A stretch of DNA of 12,574 nucleotides from Lactifluus volemus (taxonomy: Eukaryota > Basidiomycota > Agaricomycetes > Russulales > Russulaceae): NCBI GenBank assembly GCA_022376515.1, contig WTXI01000595.1, positions 1-12,574 on the forward strand. The letters are read 5' to 3'. The position numbers and the translations under genes were made by a program. Under the pieces are notes generated by a model, which was not told the origin of the DNA, did no database searches, and was given only the letters and a program-made list of their open reading frames with translations. Shown in pieces: positions 1 through 8,165 of this stretch. Positions within the stretch are counted from its first letter, which is position 1. Each line of letters starts with the position of its first letter.

Positions 1-5
1 TGCGA

Positions 6-511
6 TCAATGCGTGCTGGTTCCTTCTCCCTGTCCTTGTATATCTGACGAGGGCGCTGGAACTTCCTCCACTTGGTTTCGATCGTACTCCTCCGTTCTGC
101 ACTTCCCCTTGGTCCAATCGATGCGAGGATTGAACTCTGAGAGCCAGGGGTGCCCCAAGAGTACACGATCTTTGCCAAGATTGGTGACATAGAACCGCTG
201 GAGAGTATCTTGTCTCCTACGACACAGCGAAGAACACAGTACTCCGTGAGTGTCCCAGCCTGGTTCTGGGTTCCATCCACATTGTAGACGTACGGGGGTG
301 AGGGAGTTTATGAGTGCTGAGTCCCCCATCGCGGACTGTGCGTTGATCAAGGAAGTTTTCCGTGGCTCCACTGTCGACTAAGGCGACATCTGCGACTGTT
401 TTGTGGACATTTGAAACGAAATGGGCAAATTCAAAGCATTGGCATTGGCATAGCTAATGTACATTCGTTTCAGTCCTAAGGCTCGTACCCAGGTCGCGTG
501 GCACGAGCTCT
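6..511 (-). pseudogene. retropepsin (aspartic protease) region of element 1, frameshifted
   Basis: This is the protease domain that cleaves the Gag-Pol polyprotein. The catalytic triplet is visible as D-S-G-A-T, with DSGA encoded at 364-375. The C-terminal flap/strand signature VLLGHPWL follows, in a continuous frame from about 206 down to 6. The domain is spread over all three minus-strand frames. Apparent one-base losses occur at the T run at the Gag end (plus-strand A run 514-518), near 417-425, at the C run (plus G run 294-298) and near 200-210. A TGA at 6-8 closes the last frame. The long minus-strand frame starting at 371 is therefore only partly genuine: its first 55 or so codons are out-of-frame translation and only its second half is protease. 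The catalytic residues are intact, so the breaks are either recent or sequencing artefacts. Confidence 0.75.
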
Positions 512-2079
512 TCAAAAATCCTGGGGCGCAGAGTCGGTGGAGTCAACCATATCCTTGATAAAGCGTTCCTTGTCGTCGTCAGACAACTTCATAAGCCCGT
601 CCATAAGCTGGTCGCGGGTGATTTCTTTTCTTTCTTCTTCGACAGCCCGCACTGCGGCAGGACGCTGTGCAGGCTTACTGCCCTTGTTCTGGTTCTTTTT
701 CTTCTCAGGACACATGCAGCTCACATGGCCCTGTCGCCGACAGGTGAAGCAGCGTCCTTCCGCTACTAGTTTCTTCTTTTCTTCAGGGGTAGGCCCCCCT
801 GTATGGATGGCGTCAACGTCCATGGCATCAGAAGGTCGGGGTTTCGTGTGTCTGTCCTGCTGGTACCTCCCTAGCGCCGCAGCAAGGCGTTGGCGGAAGT
901 TTTGGCCTGGCTTGTCTCCAGAGGTGGCTCTGGCTTCGATCCACCTCCCTTGACGCCTCAAGGCCGCGTCTTGCCATCCCTTCAGAGTATCGGGTAGGGT
1001 GGTCTCAAAATCAATGATCTTTTCATGGAGGACTCGCTTCAAGCCATCCTTGAATCGAAGGAGGGTCCCCTGCTCATTTGGACCCCACTTGGCGAGAGCG
1101 ATTAGTGTATTGAAATCATTGATGTACGTTTTGAGGTCTTCCCCTTGCATCTGCAGGGTGAGCAGGCGCCCCAGTGCCTCCTCTCTGGCCACAGTGTTCT
1201 GAAACTGAGCTTTGAACGCATTGTCAAAGTCTGTCCAGACCTGTTCGTCGTTTGGGTCAATGGCCAGAAGGTGATTTGGGTACTGCCGCACATTGCTACC
1301 CCATTCATCAAGGGTTGGATGATCCCATTGACCCACTGGTCGACTGCTTTGCCTCGGATCCTTCCCACACAGGTGAGGACCCGCATGTAGGGGCTACTTA
1401 TGGAGGGGTGGTCCTGATTCATCTCCCAGAAGACTGTGAAGGCGCGACGGAAGCGTGCGAGGTCGTCACGATCCCCATTGAAAATTTCAGGGATCGTGCC
1501 AAAGAGGGCTGAAGGCTGGTGTGGTTGACCACCTACTGCTTGTCCTCCCGGAGGGGGAGCTCCCCCTCCTCCACCTCCACCTCCGCCTCCGCCTCCACCT
1601 CCGCCTCCACCACCACCTCCACCGCTGCCTCCACTTCCTCCCGGCTGTACCCCAGCCGGAGGTCCTCCTCCAGGTTGCCCAGAGGAGCTAAATCCTGTGA
1701 TGCCAGCTAGTGCTGCTGGTGCGGTAATGGCAGTGCTAACCGCAGCTGACCTGATGAATGCACTACCACTGGGCACACTAGGATGAGGTTGTGGAGCGGG
1801 GGAGAGAGCGGCTGGAAACATGGTGGGATCCACCAACATTCCACTGGTTGGGTCTGTCACCATTGACACACTGACGTCGGAGTATGGTGATTCCATTTGT
1901 TTTTGTACCGGGGGCACTTGCAACGTCGAGGTTGGTTCAAGCTGCTGATGAATTCCAGGGGGAACGCTGGTTAAAGGGGGTTGTGCGGCTTGATAGGTCA
2001 GTTCAAATAACTGTCCACTAGGTGAAAGTGCTTCAGGTCGTTCTGGGGTGCTTCCAGATCCTGAGCCTGCCGGTGTCAA
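512..2079 (-). pseudogene. Gag (capsid-nucleocapsid) of element 1, frameshifted
   Basis: This is the structural Gag protein that forms the virus-like particle. The N-terminal part runs from 2079 to about 1300: a Pro/Ser-rich region, a poly-glycine tract, then the retrotransposon-gag capsid fold, recognisable from IPEIFNGDRDDLARF through the Trp-containing KAVDQWV helix. The C-terminal part (about 1316-512) continues the capsid and ends in a nucleocapsid zinc knuckle, C-X2-C-X4-H-X4-C (CFTC...H...C), encoded at 710-751 and followed by a Lys-rich tail. The two parts overlap in different frames. The protein sense switches near 1311-1318, where one A seems to be missing from an AAA in the minus-strand sequence AACCC. 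The stop at 512-514 also follows a five-base homopolymer and may be a frameshift product. Position 2079 is a TTG, not a start: the frame is open upstream, so Gag begins further right. Confidence 0.85.
1561..1641 (-). repeat. GGN trinucleotide microsatellite encoding poly-glycine in Gag
   Basis: On the plus strand this is a run of TCC/ACC/GCC triplets. Read on the minus strand it encodes 21 consecutive glycines (1561-1623), then Gly-Gly-Ser-Gly-Gly blocks to 1641, inside the linker before the capsid domain. Use of GGA, GGC, GGT and GGG is mixed, so this is a long-standing repeat rather than a fresh pure expansion. It probably acts as a flexible linker and is likely to vary in length between copies. 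Confidence 0.85.
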
Positions 2080-2402
2080 GGACAGCGCGTGTACTGGATA
2101 GTCTGGGTACTGTGGATCACTTGGTTTCCACCAGCCGAGTTCAAATCGTGCGATGTCTTCGTCTGTGATGTATCTCCCTATCTCTGTCGCGTAAGTCTGG
2201 TTTATCGAACCACTCGACGTGATACCACTTCTGGTTGATAAACTCGATGGGTCCGTGTGGATTCTTTGTCAAAAGCCCAATAGGCACTTTGCTTGGGGTT
2301 TTCTTGACGTTCTATCCAAAAGGCGTGCCCAACTACGTGGTCTGGGAGGTCTGGTTCGTCTCTGGTTTCGACTCTGGTGAGCTTCCCCTTCTCGAGGTCC
2401 AA
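2080..2402 (-). pseudogene. N-terminal extension of element 1 Gag, broken into several frames
   Basis: Protein-like sequence continues upstream of the recognisable Gag in three frames. The downstream segment, ending in FELGWWKPSDPQYPDYPVH, is in the same frame as Gag. Before it comes a segment reading IEFINQKWYHVEWFDKPD in a second frame. First comes a segment reading HVVGHAFWIERQENPK in a third. The aromatic-rich, globular-looking composition differs from random translation and suggests an extra N-terminal domain. The switches lie near 2170-2190 and 2285-2295. No ATG can be assigned with confidence, and the frame of the outermost segment is closed by a stop just above 2402. I do not recognise the domain, and its function is unknown. 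Confidence 0.45.
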
Positions 2403-2606
2403 CAGTTATGGAAGCCGTTTTGTCGATCAATCGCCCACTCTTCGCAAGAGGAGCGGTCTCAGTAGCCTATAAGTTGTTCACTCTAGCAAGAGGAACGAAA
2501 AATTTCTGTGCACTCTGGCACACACTTTCTCGGCCTGAAAAGAAAGTGGGCAACGGTCTGGTTCGTTCGGGGTACACTTCTTGTGACGAAGAAGTGGAGG
2601 GGTAGG
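2403..2606 (-). other. element 1 leader (5' untranslated region between primer site and Gag)
   Basis: This is the stretch between the primer-binding site and the first recognisable Gag codons. No open frame of protein-like character was found on either strand. It contains repeated GAAGAAGTGG/AGAAAGTGGG-like motifs near 2540-2600. The Gag start codon and any packaging signal would be expected here, but I cannot place either. Confidence 0.5.
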
Positions 2607-2617
2607 AGCTTCAGCTT
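2607..2617 (-). promoter_or_regulatory. primer-binding site of element 1, probable self-priming type
   Basis: One base from the inner LTR edge (2619), the minus strand reads AAGCTGAAGCT. This is an exact 11-nt complement of the minus-strand sequence AGCTTCAGCTT at 3198-3188 in the LTR, about 30 nt past the TATA box, where the transcript should start. It does not begin with TGG, as a site pairing with a tRNA CCA end would. The geometry matches the Tf1/sushi mechanism, in which the first 11 nt of the mRNA fold back on the primer site and are cleaved to prime minus-strand DNA. That the element uses this mechanism is inferred from the sequence arrangement only. Confidence 0.65.
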
Positions 2618-3187
2618 ATGTCACGGTTCGCAGGGACCGTGGCTCGAAGTGAGCGTCGTTCTGGTTGGCTATTTGCTGTGGCGAGTCGGACAAGACTAGC
2701 AACACCAAATAGTCGATTCTAGCATGTGCAGGCAAGGTCCTGTGTGGAGTAGACTTGACTGTGCAAACTCTGGGGTGTCTGTATCGTGCGAGACGACTAG
2801 CGGGCCGGCGCACGTGATGGTCGGAGTTACCGTTCCCAAAAGGGATAGACGGTGGCAGATGAGTTATGACGATGTGTAGGTTCAACCGCAACACGGGCGC
2901 GAGTGTATTGGAATGCAAGAGATGCTCACCTTCCAAGGACACTCGTGAGAGGTTGAACTAAGGTTTGAGGGCAGACGCGGGGTGAAAAGTGGGGACTACT
3001 TCTCACAGCGCGTTCGTATTAGGGTTCAGGCATCTGGGACTTGTTGCACGGAAATGGAACAAGTTCACAGATGTCTGATCGTGGCGCGAAGTACCTAGAT
3101 CAAGGTACGAAGAGGGGATTCACAAGAAGAGAGGAGGAAGATGTGATGCGAGTGTGAGCAGGAGACAATGAACTGCGATTCTAGACG

Positions 3188-3198
3188 AAGCTGAAGCT
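3188..3198 (-). promoter_or_regulatory. inferred transcript 5' end of element 1, complementary to its primer site
   Basis: The minus strand reads AGCTTCAGCTT here, 27-33 nt downstream of the ATAAATA box, the usual distance for an RNA polymerase II start. It pairs perfectly over 11 nt with the primer-binding site at 2607-2617, and the pairing ends on both sides. The position predicts that transcripts begin at or within a base or two of 3198. The start itself has not been measured. Confidence 0.55.
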
Positions 3199-3224
3199 GG
3201 GGCTTTAGCTCGTCTACAGGGCCC

Positions 3225-3231
3225 TATTTAT
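3225..3231 (-). promoter_or_regulatory. TATA box of element 1 LTR
   Basis: The minus strand reads ATAAATA in the context GCATAAATAGGGC. It lies 50 bp downstream of the TGASTCA array and about 30 nt upstream of the inferred transcript start, giving a coherent U3 promoter. Confidence 0.65.
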
Positions 3232-3280
3232 GCGTACAGAGGGCCAGCCAACTATCCTACAAAGGTCACAGTACAGTAGC

Positions 3281-3410
3281 GAAGTCAAGACTATTGACTA
3301 AGGACCTGAGTCAGTTCTGATGACTCAAGAACTGACTCAGTGCATCTGACTCAAGATCTGAGTCAAGAACGCTGACTCAAGATTTGAGTCATGATCCCTG
3401 AGTCAAATAC
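3281..3410 (-). repeat. 26-bp tandem repeat array with paired TGASTCA (Gcn4/AP-1-type) sites
   Basis: There are five 26-bp units (3281-3306, 3307-3332, 3333-3358, 3359-3384, 3385-3410). Each has a TGASTCA-like heptamer at unit positions 1 and 15. Perfect copies start at 3307, 3321, 3333, 3347, 3359, 3373, 3385 and 3399, so spacing alternates 14, 12, 14, 12, 14, 12, 14. The first unit is degenerate: GAAGTCA at 3281 and TGACTAA at 3295, still in register. TGASTCA is the palindromic consensus for bZIP factors of the Gcn4/CpcA and AP-1 type. The array lies in U3 just upstream of the TATA box, so it is best read as the upstream activating sequence of the retroelement. The binding factor and the response are inferred. 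Confidence 0.85.
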
Positions 3411-3551
3411 ACGTCCAAAACGGCGATGCACAGCCCCTAGAAGCGGAACAGAAGGGGCTGGCCAAGGAAAGGGGTCCTAGGTCACCACACAAGTCGAAAA
3501 TCAGACGGAAAACAGTAAGGGATGGGCTGGACGGCCCGCATAACCGTAACA

Positions 3552-5650
3552 GAGAAGGGTGCGATGGGTGGAATAAAAGCCCTTGTGGCCTAGGCGGTCG
3601 TGGGCGTCGCGAAGGAGGGCAAGGCATCCATCGGGAGGAATGTAAAGTTGGTGGAGTCCCTGGCCTCGAAGTCGCCAGAGTTGTCCATTGATGAGCGAGA
3701 AGCGTTTGGCTTTGCGGAGGAACTTCTCAGGAGTGGTATTGGGAAGATCGGGGGTATTTTGAGAGTGCGTAGGTAGTCGAGGATAAGGGCGATATCGGTG
3801 TCGTCCTTGGAGAAGCGTTCGGAGGTAGGAAGGGTTGGAGGGGCGCTGGGGACAGAATCTTTAAGAGCGTGAATTAGGGCTGGTGGTGGAGAAGGTTCAG
3901 CTAGTCCCAATAAGACCCAGATACTTAGCGCGAGGGTGGCATCGATCCATTCTTCCGGATCACCTTCATTGGCGTCTTCACCTGCAACAGGGGCGCGGCG
4001 AGACAGACCATCAGGTCCATGGTGCTTCTCGGCAGGAACGTGCGTGAGTTTGAAATCGAAAAGGTGGATCGCGGCGATCCAGCGATTGATGGTGGCGTTG
4101 GGTTGACAGTCTGGGTTGTTGAGCATGCCCTGGATGAAGGAGGCGTCCATCTCGACGATGAGATTGCGGACACTGACAAGGTGGAGGCGGAGGGCGCGGA
4201 GGGCACGAAACAAGCCATAAAGTTCGAGCTTAGCCTGAGAGTACCGAGCCTCGCGCTCATTCCAAGAGATTGAGCCAAAGCGAGAGGGGCGTCGTGTGCC
4301 ATCGGGGCACTCCTGAGATAAGATCCAGCCCACGCCTCGGACTGAGGAATCGACGGCAAGGTAAACTGGACGATCGGAGGAGTAATCGATGGAGATGAGG
4401 GCGGGGGAGTCGATGATAGCGTCCTTGAGTGCCTGCATAGTGGCGTCGTGCCTGTCGTCCCAGATAAAAGTCTCACCTTTGCGGGTGAGATCGACAAGCG
4501 GGCGAGCGATCGCAGAATAGTTCTTGATCCAGATACGCATGAAGCCAGTAGTGCCAAGAAAGGCGCGGGCGTCAGTGAGGGACTTGCAGGGCGGCCAGTC
4601 GTGGATCTTGGCGATCTTCGAGTCATCAGGGATGCGGCCTTCGTAATTGCATTTGTGCCCTAAAATTACAACTTCAGGAACCACGATGAAGAGCTTCTTG
4701 GCCGAGACAGTGGCGCCAGTGCACCCAAGACGATGGAGGACACGGTGGACGTCGTTGAGGTGTTCCCAAATAAATTGACGAATGCCGGGATTTGCGGGAA
4801 TAGTGGAGTAAGTGTCGCCTGAGATTTCGTAACGAGTGGGTGGTCCCTTGATGGCGCAATCGTCGACGAAGGGGCGAGCGACATGAGGGATTTCAGGTTC
4901 TAAAATGAAGGTTACATCATCATGAAAAATCGCTACGGCGTTCGTCCAGCCCTGAGGGAGACAAGTGAGGCGGACAGCTCCAATAGGCGACTGGATGGTG
5001 GTAAGATCGCGAGAGGAAACATCGAGCGAGCGGTGGTCGTAGCCAACAAAGAGATCTAGCATAGAATAACAAGATCTCCCAGCCATGCCTTCAATAAGCT
5101 GGTCCGCGAGGGGGGGGACACTAGAATTACGAATGGTGACGGCGTTGAGTGGCTGGAGGTCGTGAACAAGTCGGAGGGCTCCACTCTTCTTCTTCACGCA
5201 GAACCAGCGGGATCGATAGGAGGCATCGGAGTGCTCGTAGACCCCAGCAGCGAATTTGTCTTTGAAAATTTGAATAACGTCGTCTAAGATACCAGACGGA
5301 ATGGAGATATTCTTGTGTGCCCAGGGCACATGTTCAACGATCGGGATTTTGACGGGAGCGAAGTAGTCATCACGAAATCGACCCTTCTCCGCCTCAGACC
5401 AAGCTAGACCTAGCTCATTAAGGAGGAGGACATGTTGTAGCAATTTGAGCTCCTCGGGCCAAAGAAAGTCGAAGCGGTTGAGCTGTAAGTCGTCCAAGCG
5501 TTCCTGAGTGAGCCGCTCGCCAGGAACAAAGTCAGGAGCAAGGAACGGGAGTGGCGGAAGGGAAAGCAAAGGGTCGACGGGAATGCGGCGGACGGTGCGA
5601 AAATCTTCAGGTAATGACGTGGGAACGGGTCGAACTTTCTTGGCCACCTT
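3552..5650 (-). pseudogene. Pol of element 2: reverse transcriptase, RNase H and truncated integrase
   Basis: A continuous frame from about 5648 to 3735 encodes reverse transcriptase then RNase H. Visible RT motifs are SRWFCVKKKSGALRLVHD (fingers), motif A with its aspartate in YSMLDLFVGYD, LPQGWTNA, and the catalytic F-V-D-D at 4859-4870, a variant of the usual Y-x-D-D. RNase H follows with DSSVRGVGW, KLELYGL, VEMDAS and HHGPDGLSRR supplying the acidic residues. Near 3735 the frame shifts by one (apparent loss of a base in CCCAAT). It then continues as the integrase N-terminal zinc finger, with its two histidines in AHDRLGHKG (about 3579-3605). It stops at 3552 against element 1's LTR, so the two cysteines and the DDE catalytic core are absent. 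All signs are of a nonfunctional copy. Codons above about 5650 in the same frame are out of frame. Confidence 0.9.
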
Positions 5651-7186
5651 TTGTAGGCTAGGATGGAGGTTGATGAGGCGGCAGGTGGTTCGGAAAAGGG
5701 GGCGCGCGCAGTCTCCTGGTAAGCGTCGTAGCCGTCGATGTATGGAGGTGAAACTGAGGCGAGCAGAGAGAACGTCCCAAGGTAGCCAACATGAGACTTG
5801 CGGGGATGTGATGGGATTGAGATTTCGTGAAAGGGGTCTGAGGGGTCGCATAGGGAAACTTGGACGTGACCGTTTGGGTGGTCCTCGAGGCGGCAGCGCA
5901 GGAGGCTGTGAAATGGTCGTCCGAGAAGGAGCCGAAACGGAGCACGCTGCACGACATGAGCCTGCACTTGAAAGGATATATTACCTATCTTCATGCAGAG
6001 GTTTTCGGCGCATCCGAGAGTCCAGCTGACTGTACCGCTGGCCGCTTCCATTTCGAGCCGGCGTCGTGGGTTGATGGCGACTTGAGCATCCCGAGCAAGG
6101 TCCTCTCGGATGACTATGATCTGAGACCCACTGTCAAGCACTCCTGCTTCAAGAACTAAGCCATTGACTAGGACATCGACTTCCTGGAGCGGTAAGGATG
6201 ACTCCGCAACGCAGAGGGTGGTAACTTCAGCAGGGGGGGCGTCGTCGGGGTCATCGGAAATCGCGCCGAGCGCCTCTTCGAGGCTGTGCGTTTCCACTCG
6301 ACGGGTTTTCAGCTTTTCAGCCAGTTCTTTCCGGATTACGGGGCTGGCAGCTAGAAGGTGAGCCGGGGTGATTTGGCTTAAGTTACCATCCATGAACCAA
6401 GTCATCAGCTGGTCGGTGAGTTTCTGGTCCTCGGCATTGGACTGATAACGGTACTGAGGGCTCGATCGGGTGAGCGGCGTGGAGGCTTGAGGGGTTTTTG
6501 CGGTTGGTTTGGGGATGGGCTGTGCAGAGCGGTCTGATGGTGGCGTTGTCGCCCTCGCGGAGGGTCGTGTCGGTGGCGGCGCAAGCTCCGGTAACTTGGT
6601 TGCTCGAGCTTCCCTTTTCTTCCTTTCAGCTGCAAAAACTTCGAAAATATCGAGAGACTCATCGTCGGATTCCTCCGGCTCTTCATTAACCTCTGAGAAC
6701 TCCACAACTTCAAAGATGTGAGACTCCACCACTTCTTCAATGCGTGCTGACGTGTGCAGTGTCGATTTGAGGCCTGGCGTCGCAGGGGTGGGGAGCGAGG
6801 AGGTTGGCGACGGCGCCTGGGCTGCGATCCAAGCGTCGATCCGAGTTTTGAGGTTTCCGGGGCCGCGGGGGATCGGATGACCGTTAGGAAGGCATAGGCG
6901 ATCCTCCTGTACCGAGGCCCGTCCAGTCCGACAGTATTCTTGTGCCGTGGGGCAGGTGCGGATGCGGTGGGTGTATAGCGAGCAGAAGGCACAGTTGTCG
7001 GGTCGAGGAAGGAAGTAGGAGGGGTCAGCTGTCGTCGAAGCGGCTGGCATTGATGGGGCGGTCGAGGAGGACGCTGGTGCAGAGGAGTAGGCGAAGTTTG
7101 AGGATAGTGGCCCATCCCGCGTGATTTCGGGTTTGGGGAGCATTTGCGCGAAGTCTGGGAAGTGTCGGATGCACTTGTTGAAGAGG
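5651..7186 (-). pseudogene. nucleocapsid zinc knuckle and retropepsin of element 2
   Basis: One long frame (open from about 7186 to 5410) carries the C-terminal part of Gag and the protease. It starts in LFNKCIRHFPDFAQ. A C-X2-C-X4-H-X4-C knuckle (CAFC...H...C) follows at 6952-6993, then an acidic and Pro-rich linker. The retropepsin has its catalytic D-S-G-S at 6124-6135 and LLLGRPF near 5930. Genuine coding leaves this frame at an A run (plus-strand T run 5649-5652), where one A seems to be missing. Beyond that, protein similarity resumes as Pol in the next frame with KKVRPVPTSLPEDF. Below about 5650 this frame is nonsense. A programmed -1 shift is possible in principle, but the site is not a classic slippery heptamer and similar breaks occur throughout the window. 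Confidence 0.85.
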
Positions 7187-8165
7187 AGGCATAAGTGCGG
7201 TCTCGGACTGAAAGACCATGCATTTTGTCCAACAGGTCTTCAATGTCCGGCTCTTCTTCGCGTGGCGGGTCTCTGAATCGAACCTTCTTCGTCTCGACTG
7301 CTGGTGTCGATCGGAGGTGGGGCGAAGTATCTCGAAGGTAGTCATCTGCGTACGGGGGATCACGTTCGCGTTCTCGCTCGTATGGTGGTCGGTCGCGCCT
7401 GTTTTCTTGATAATCGTGGGCATCCCAGCGGTATGATTCGCGCTCTCGGTCGCGCTCGTAAGGTTTGTCGTTCACGCCCGGATTCTTGGGGGTCACGAGA
7501 GTCCCACAGGTCGTCGAAGTCGCGGGAGGGATGCGCCCGGAGGTCGTGTGGTTCTTCCCATAACGACAGGGGTGGAGGTTCTGGGCCTGAAAGAATGGTG
7601 CGTGCGACCTTGAGGACGTCCTCCCAAGGATAGGCTTGAGTTAAGGCACGGTCGGGGAACTTGACGTCGAGCCGGTTGCTCATGAGTCTGCGGTCTTCTG
7701 CGTGGAAGCCATACCAAAAGGCGTAATCTCGATCCTTGGTGGTGATGTCAAGAGAGTCAACTAGCGGGGTGGCTATAAAGAAGAAACGGCGGTAGTACTC
7801 AAGTACTCATCTTCATCCCTCATGCGATACTGGGATGTCTTCTTGACGAGATCGTGGAGCTGTTGTTTTGAATGGCGATTCTGGAATCCCCTGGCCGGAT
7901 AGGCCTTCTCGAGCGATTGTCGAAAAACCGCCCAGTCATGGGTTGCGAACCCAGGTCGAGACTTCCAAAGATCCTTCATTTTTGTGGGGATATACCTGAG
8001 GATCGATTCCACCTTTTCTTGTGGGTTAAGTTGGTGGCTGTCTGCTAGTTCCTCATATTCTTGAAGGAAATCGCTGAGAGGGTCAGAAACGCGACCGGAG
8101 AAAAAGGGGGCACGATTAGATCGCGGCGGCGGCAAGGAGGCTGGTCCGGTTGCTGGTTGGGCCAT
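7187..8165 (-). pseudogene. Gag capsid region of element 2, three frame breaks
   Basis: An ATG lies at 8163-8165, and the capsid sequence (RSNRAPFFSGRVSDPLSDFL...) runs to about 7810. An 8-bp tandem duplication (7794-7801 and 7802-7809, AGTACTCA twice) then throws the frame; without one copy the reading passes directly into YYRRFF, which continues to about 7490. A run of five C (plus G at 7488-7492) causes the next shift, after which an Arg/Glu/Asp-rich segment with repeated YERDRERE-type blocks runs to about 7187. An apparent one-base loss near 7184-7189 leads into the zinc-knuckle frame. Capsid helices such as KDLWKSRPGFATHDWAVFR are typical of Agaricomycete gypsy Gag proteins. Confidence 0.82.

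Larger units (their letters stand above)
1..3551 (-). mobile_element. Ty3/gypsy LTR retroelement 1, 5' half (runs off left edge)
   Basis: Read on the minus strand, the order is LTR (3551-2619), primer-binding site (2617-2607), leader, Gag (about 2402-512) and retropepsin (about 505-6). RT, RNase H, integrase and the second LTR must lie left of base 1. The Gag-zinc knuckle-retropepsin order and LTR layout are typical of Metaviridae elements in Agaricomycetes. The Gag/protease frame is broken at several places, so this copy as assembled would not make a full polyprotein. The element sits inside element 2: its LTR edge at 3551 abuts element 2 integrase sequence directly. The five bases at 3552-3556 (GAGAA) would be the target-site duplication, but the other copy is outside the window. 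Confidence 0.88.
2619..3551 (-). repeat. 5' LTR of element 1 (933 bp)
   Basis: The outer edge on the minus strand reads TGTTACGGTTATGCGGG, starting at 3551. The inner edge, read on the plus strand from 2619, is TGTCACGGTTCGCAGGGACC. These form imperfect terminal inverted repeats with TG...CA ends. The outer edge coincides with the end of element 2 integrase similarity and the inner edge with a plausible primer site. Inside, in transcription order, are the TGASTCA array (3410-3281), a TATA box (3231-3225) and the inferred transcript start (about 3198). This gives a U3 of roughly 350 bp and an R-U5 of roughly 580 nt. The second LTR is outside the window, so the ends are inferred from structure rather than from a direct repeat. 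Confidence 0.78.

Noticed and set aside
498..953. Plus-strand frame of 151 codons antisense to element 1 Gag
   Set aside because: It lies opposite well-supported Gag with a zinc knuckle, and its Ser/Arg/Trp-rich composition is what antisense translation of that region would give.
1519..1710. Ser/Thr-rich plus-strand frame
   Set aside because: It is the antisense reading of the poly-glycine microsatellite and has no other support.
3281..3410. Possible CRISPR-like or satellite array
   Set aside because: The units are only 26 bp with two short palindromes each and no unique spacers, the sequence is eukaryotic, and the array sits in an LTR promoter.
3403..3627. 74-codon minus-strand frame across the element 1/element 2 junction
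   Set aside because: It is a Pro/Ser-rich out-of-frame reading that crosses from integrase sequence into the LTR, with no ATG context or domain.
5640..5660. Programmed -1 frameshift between protease and Pol of element 2
   Set aside because: The site (CTACAAAAGG on the minus strand) is not a good slippery heptamer. Many similar one-base breaks occur within single domains here, so a missing A is the simpler reading.
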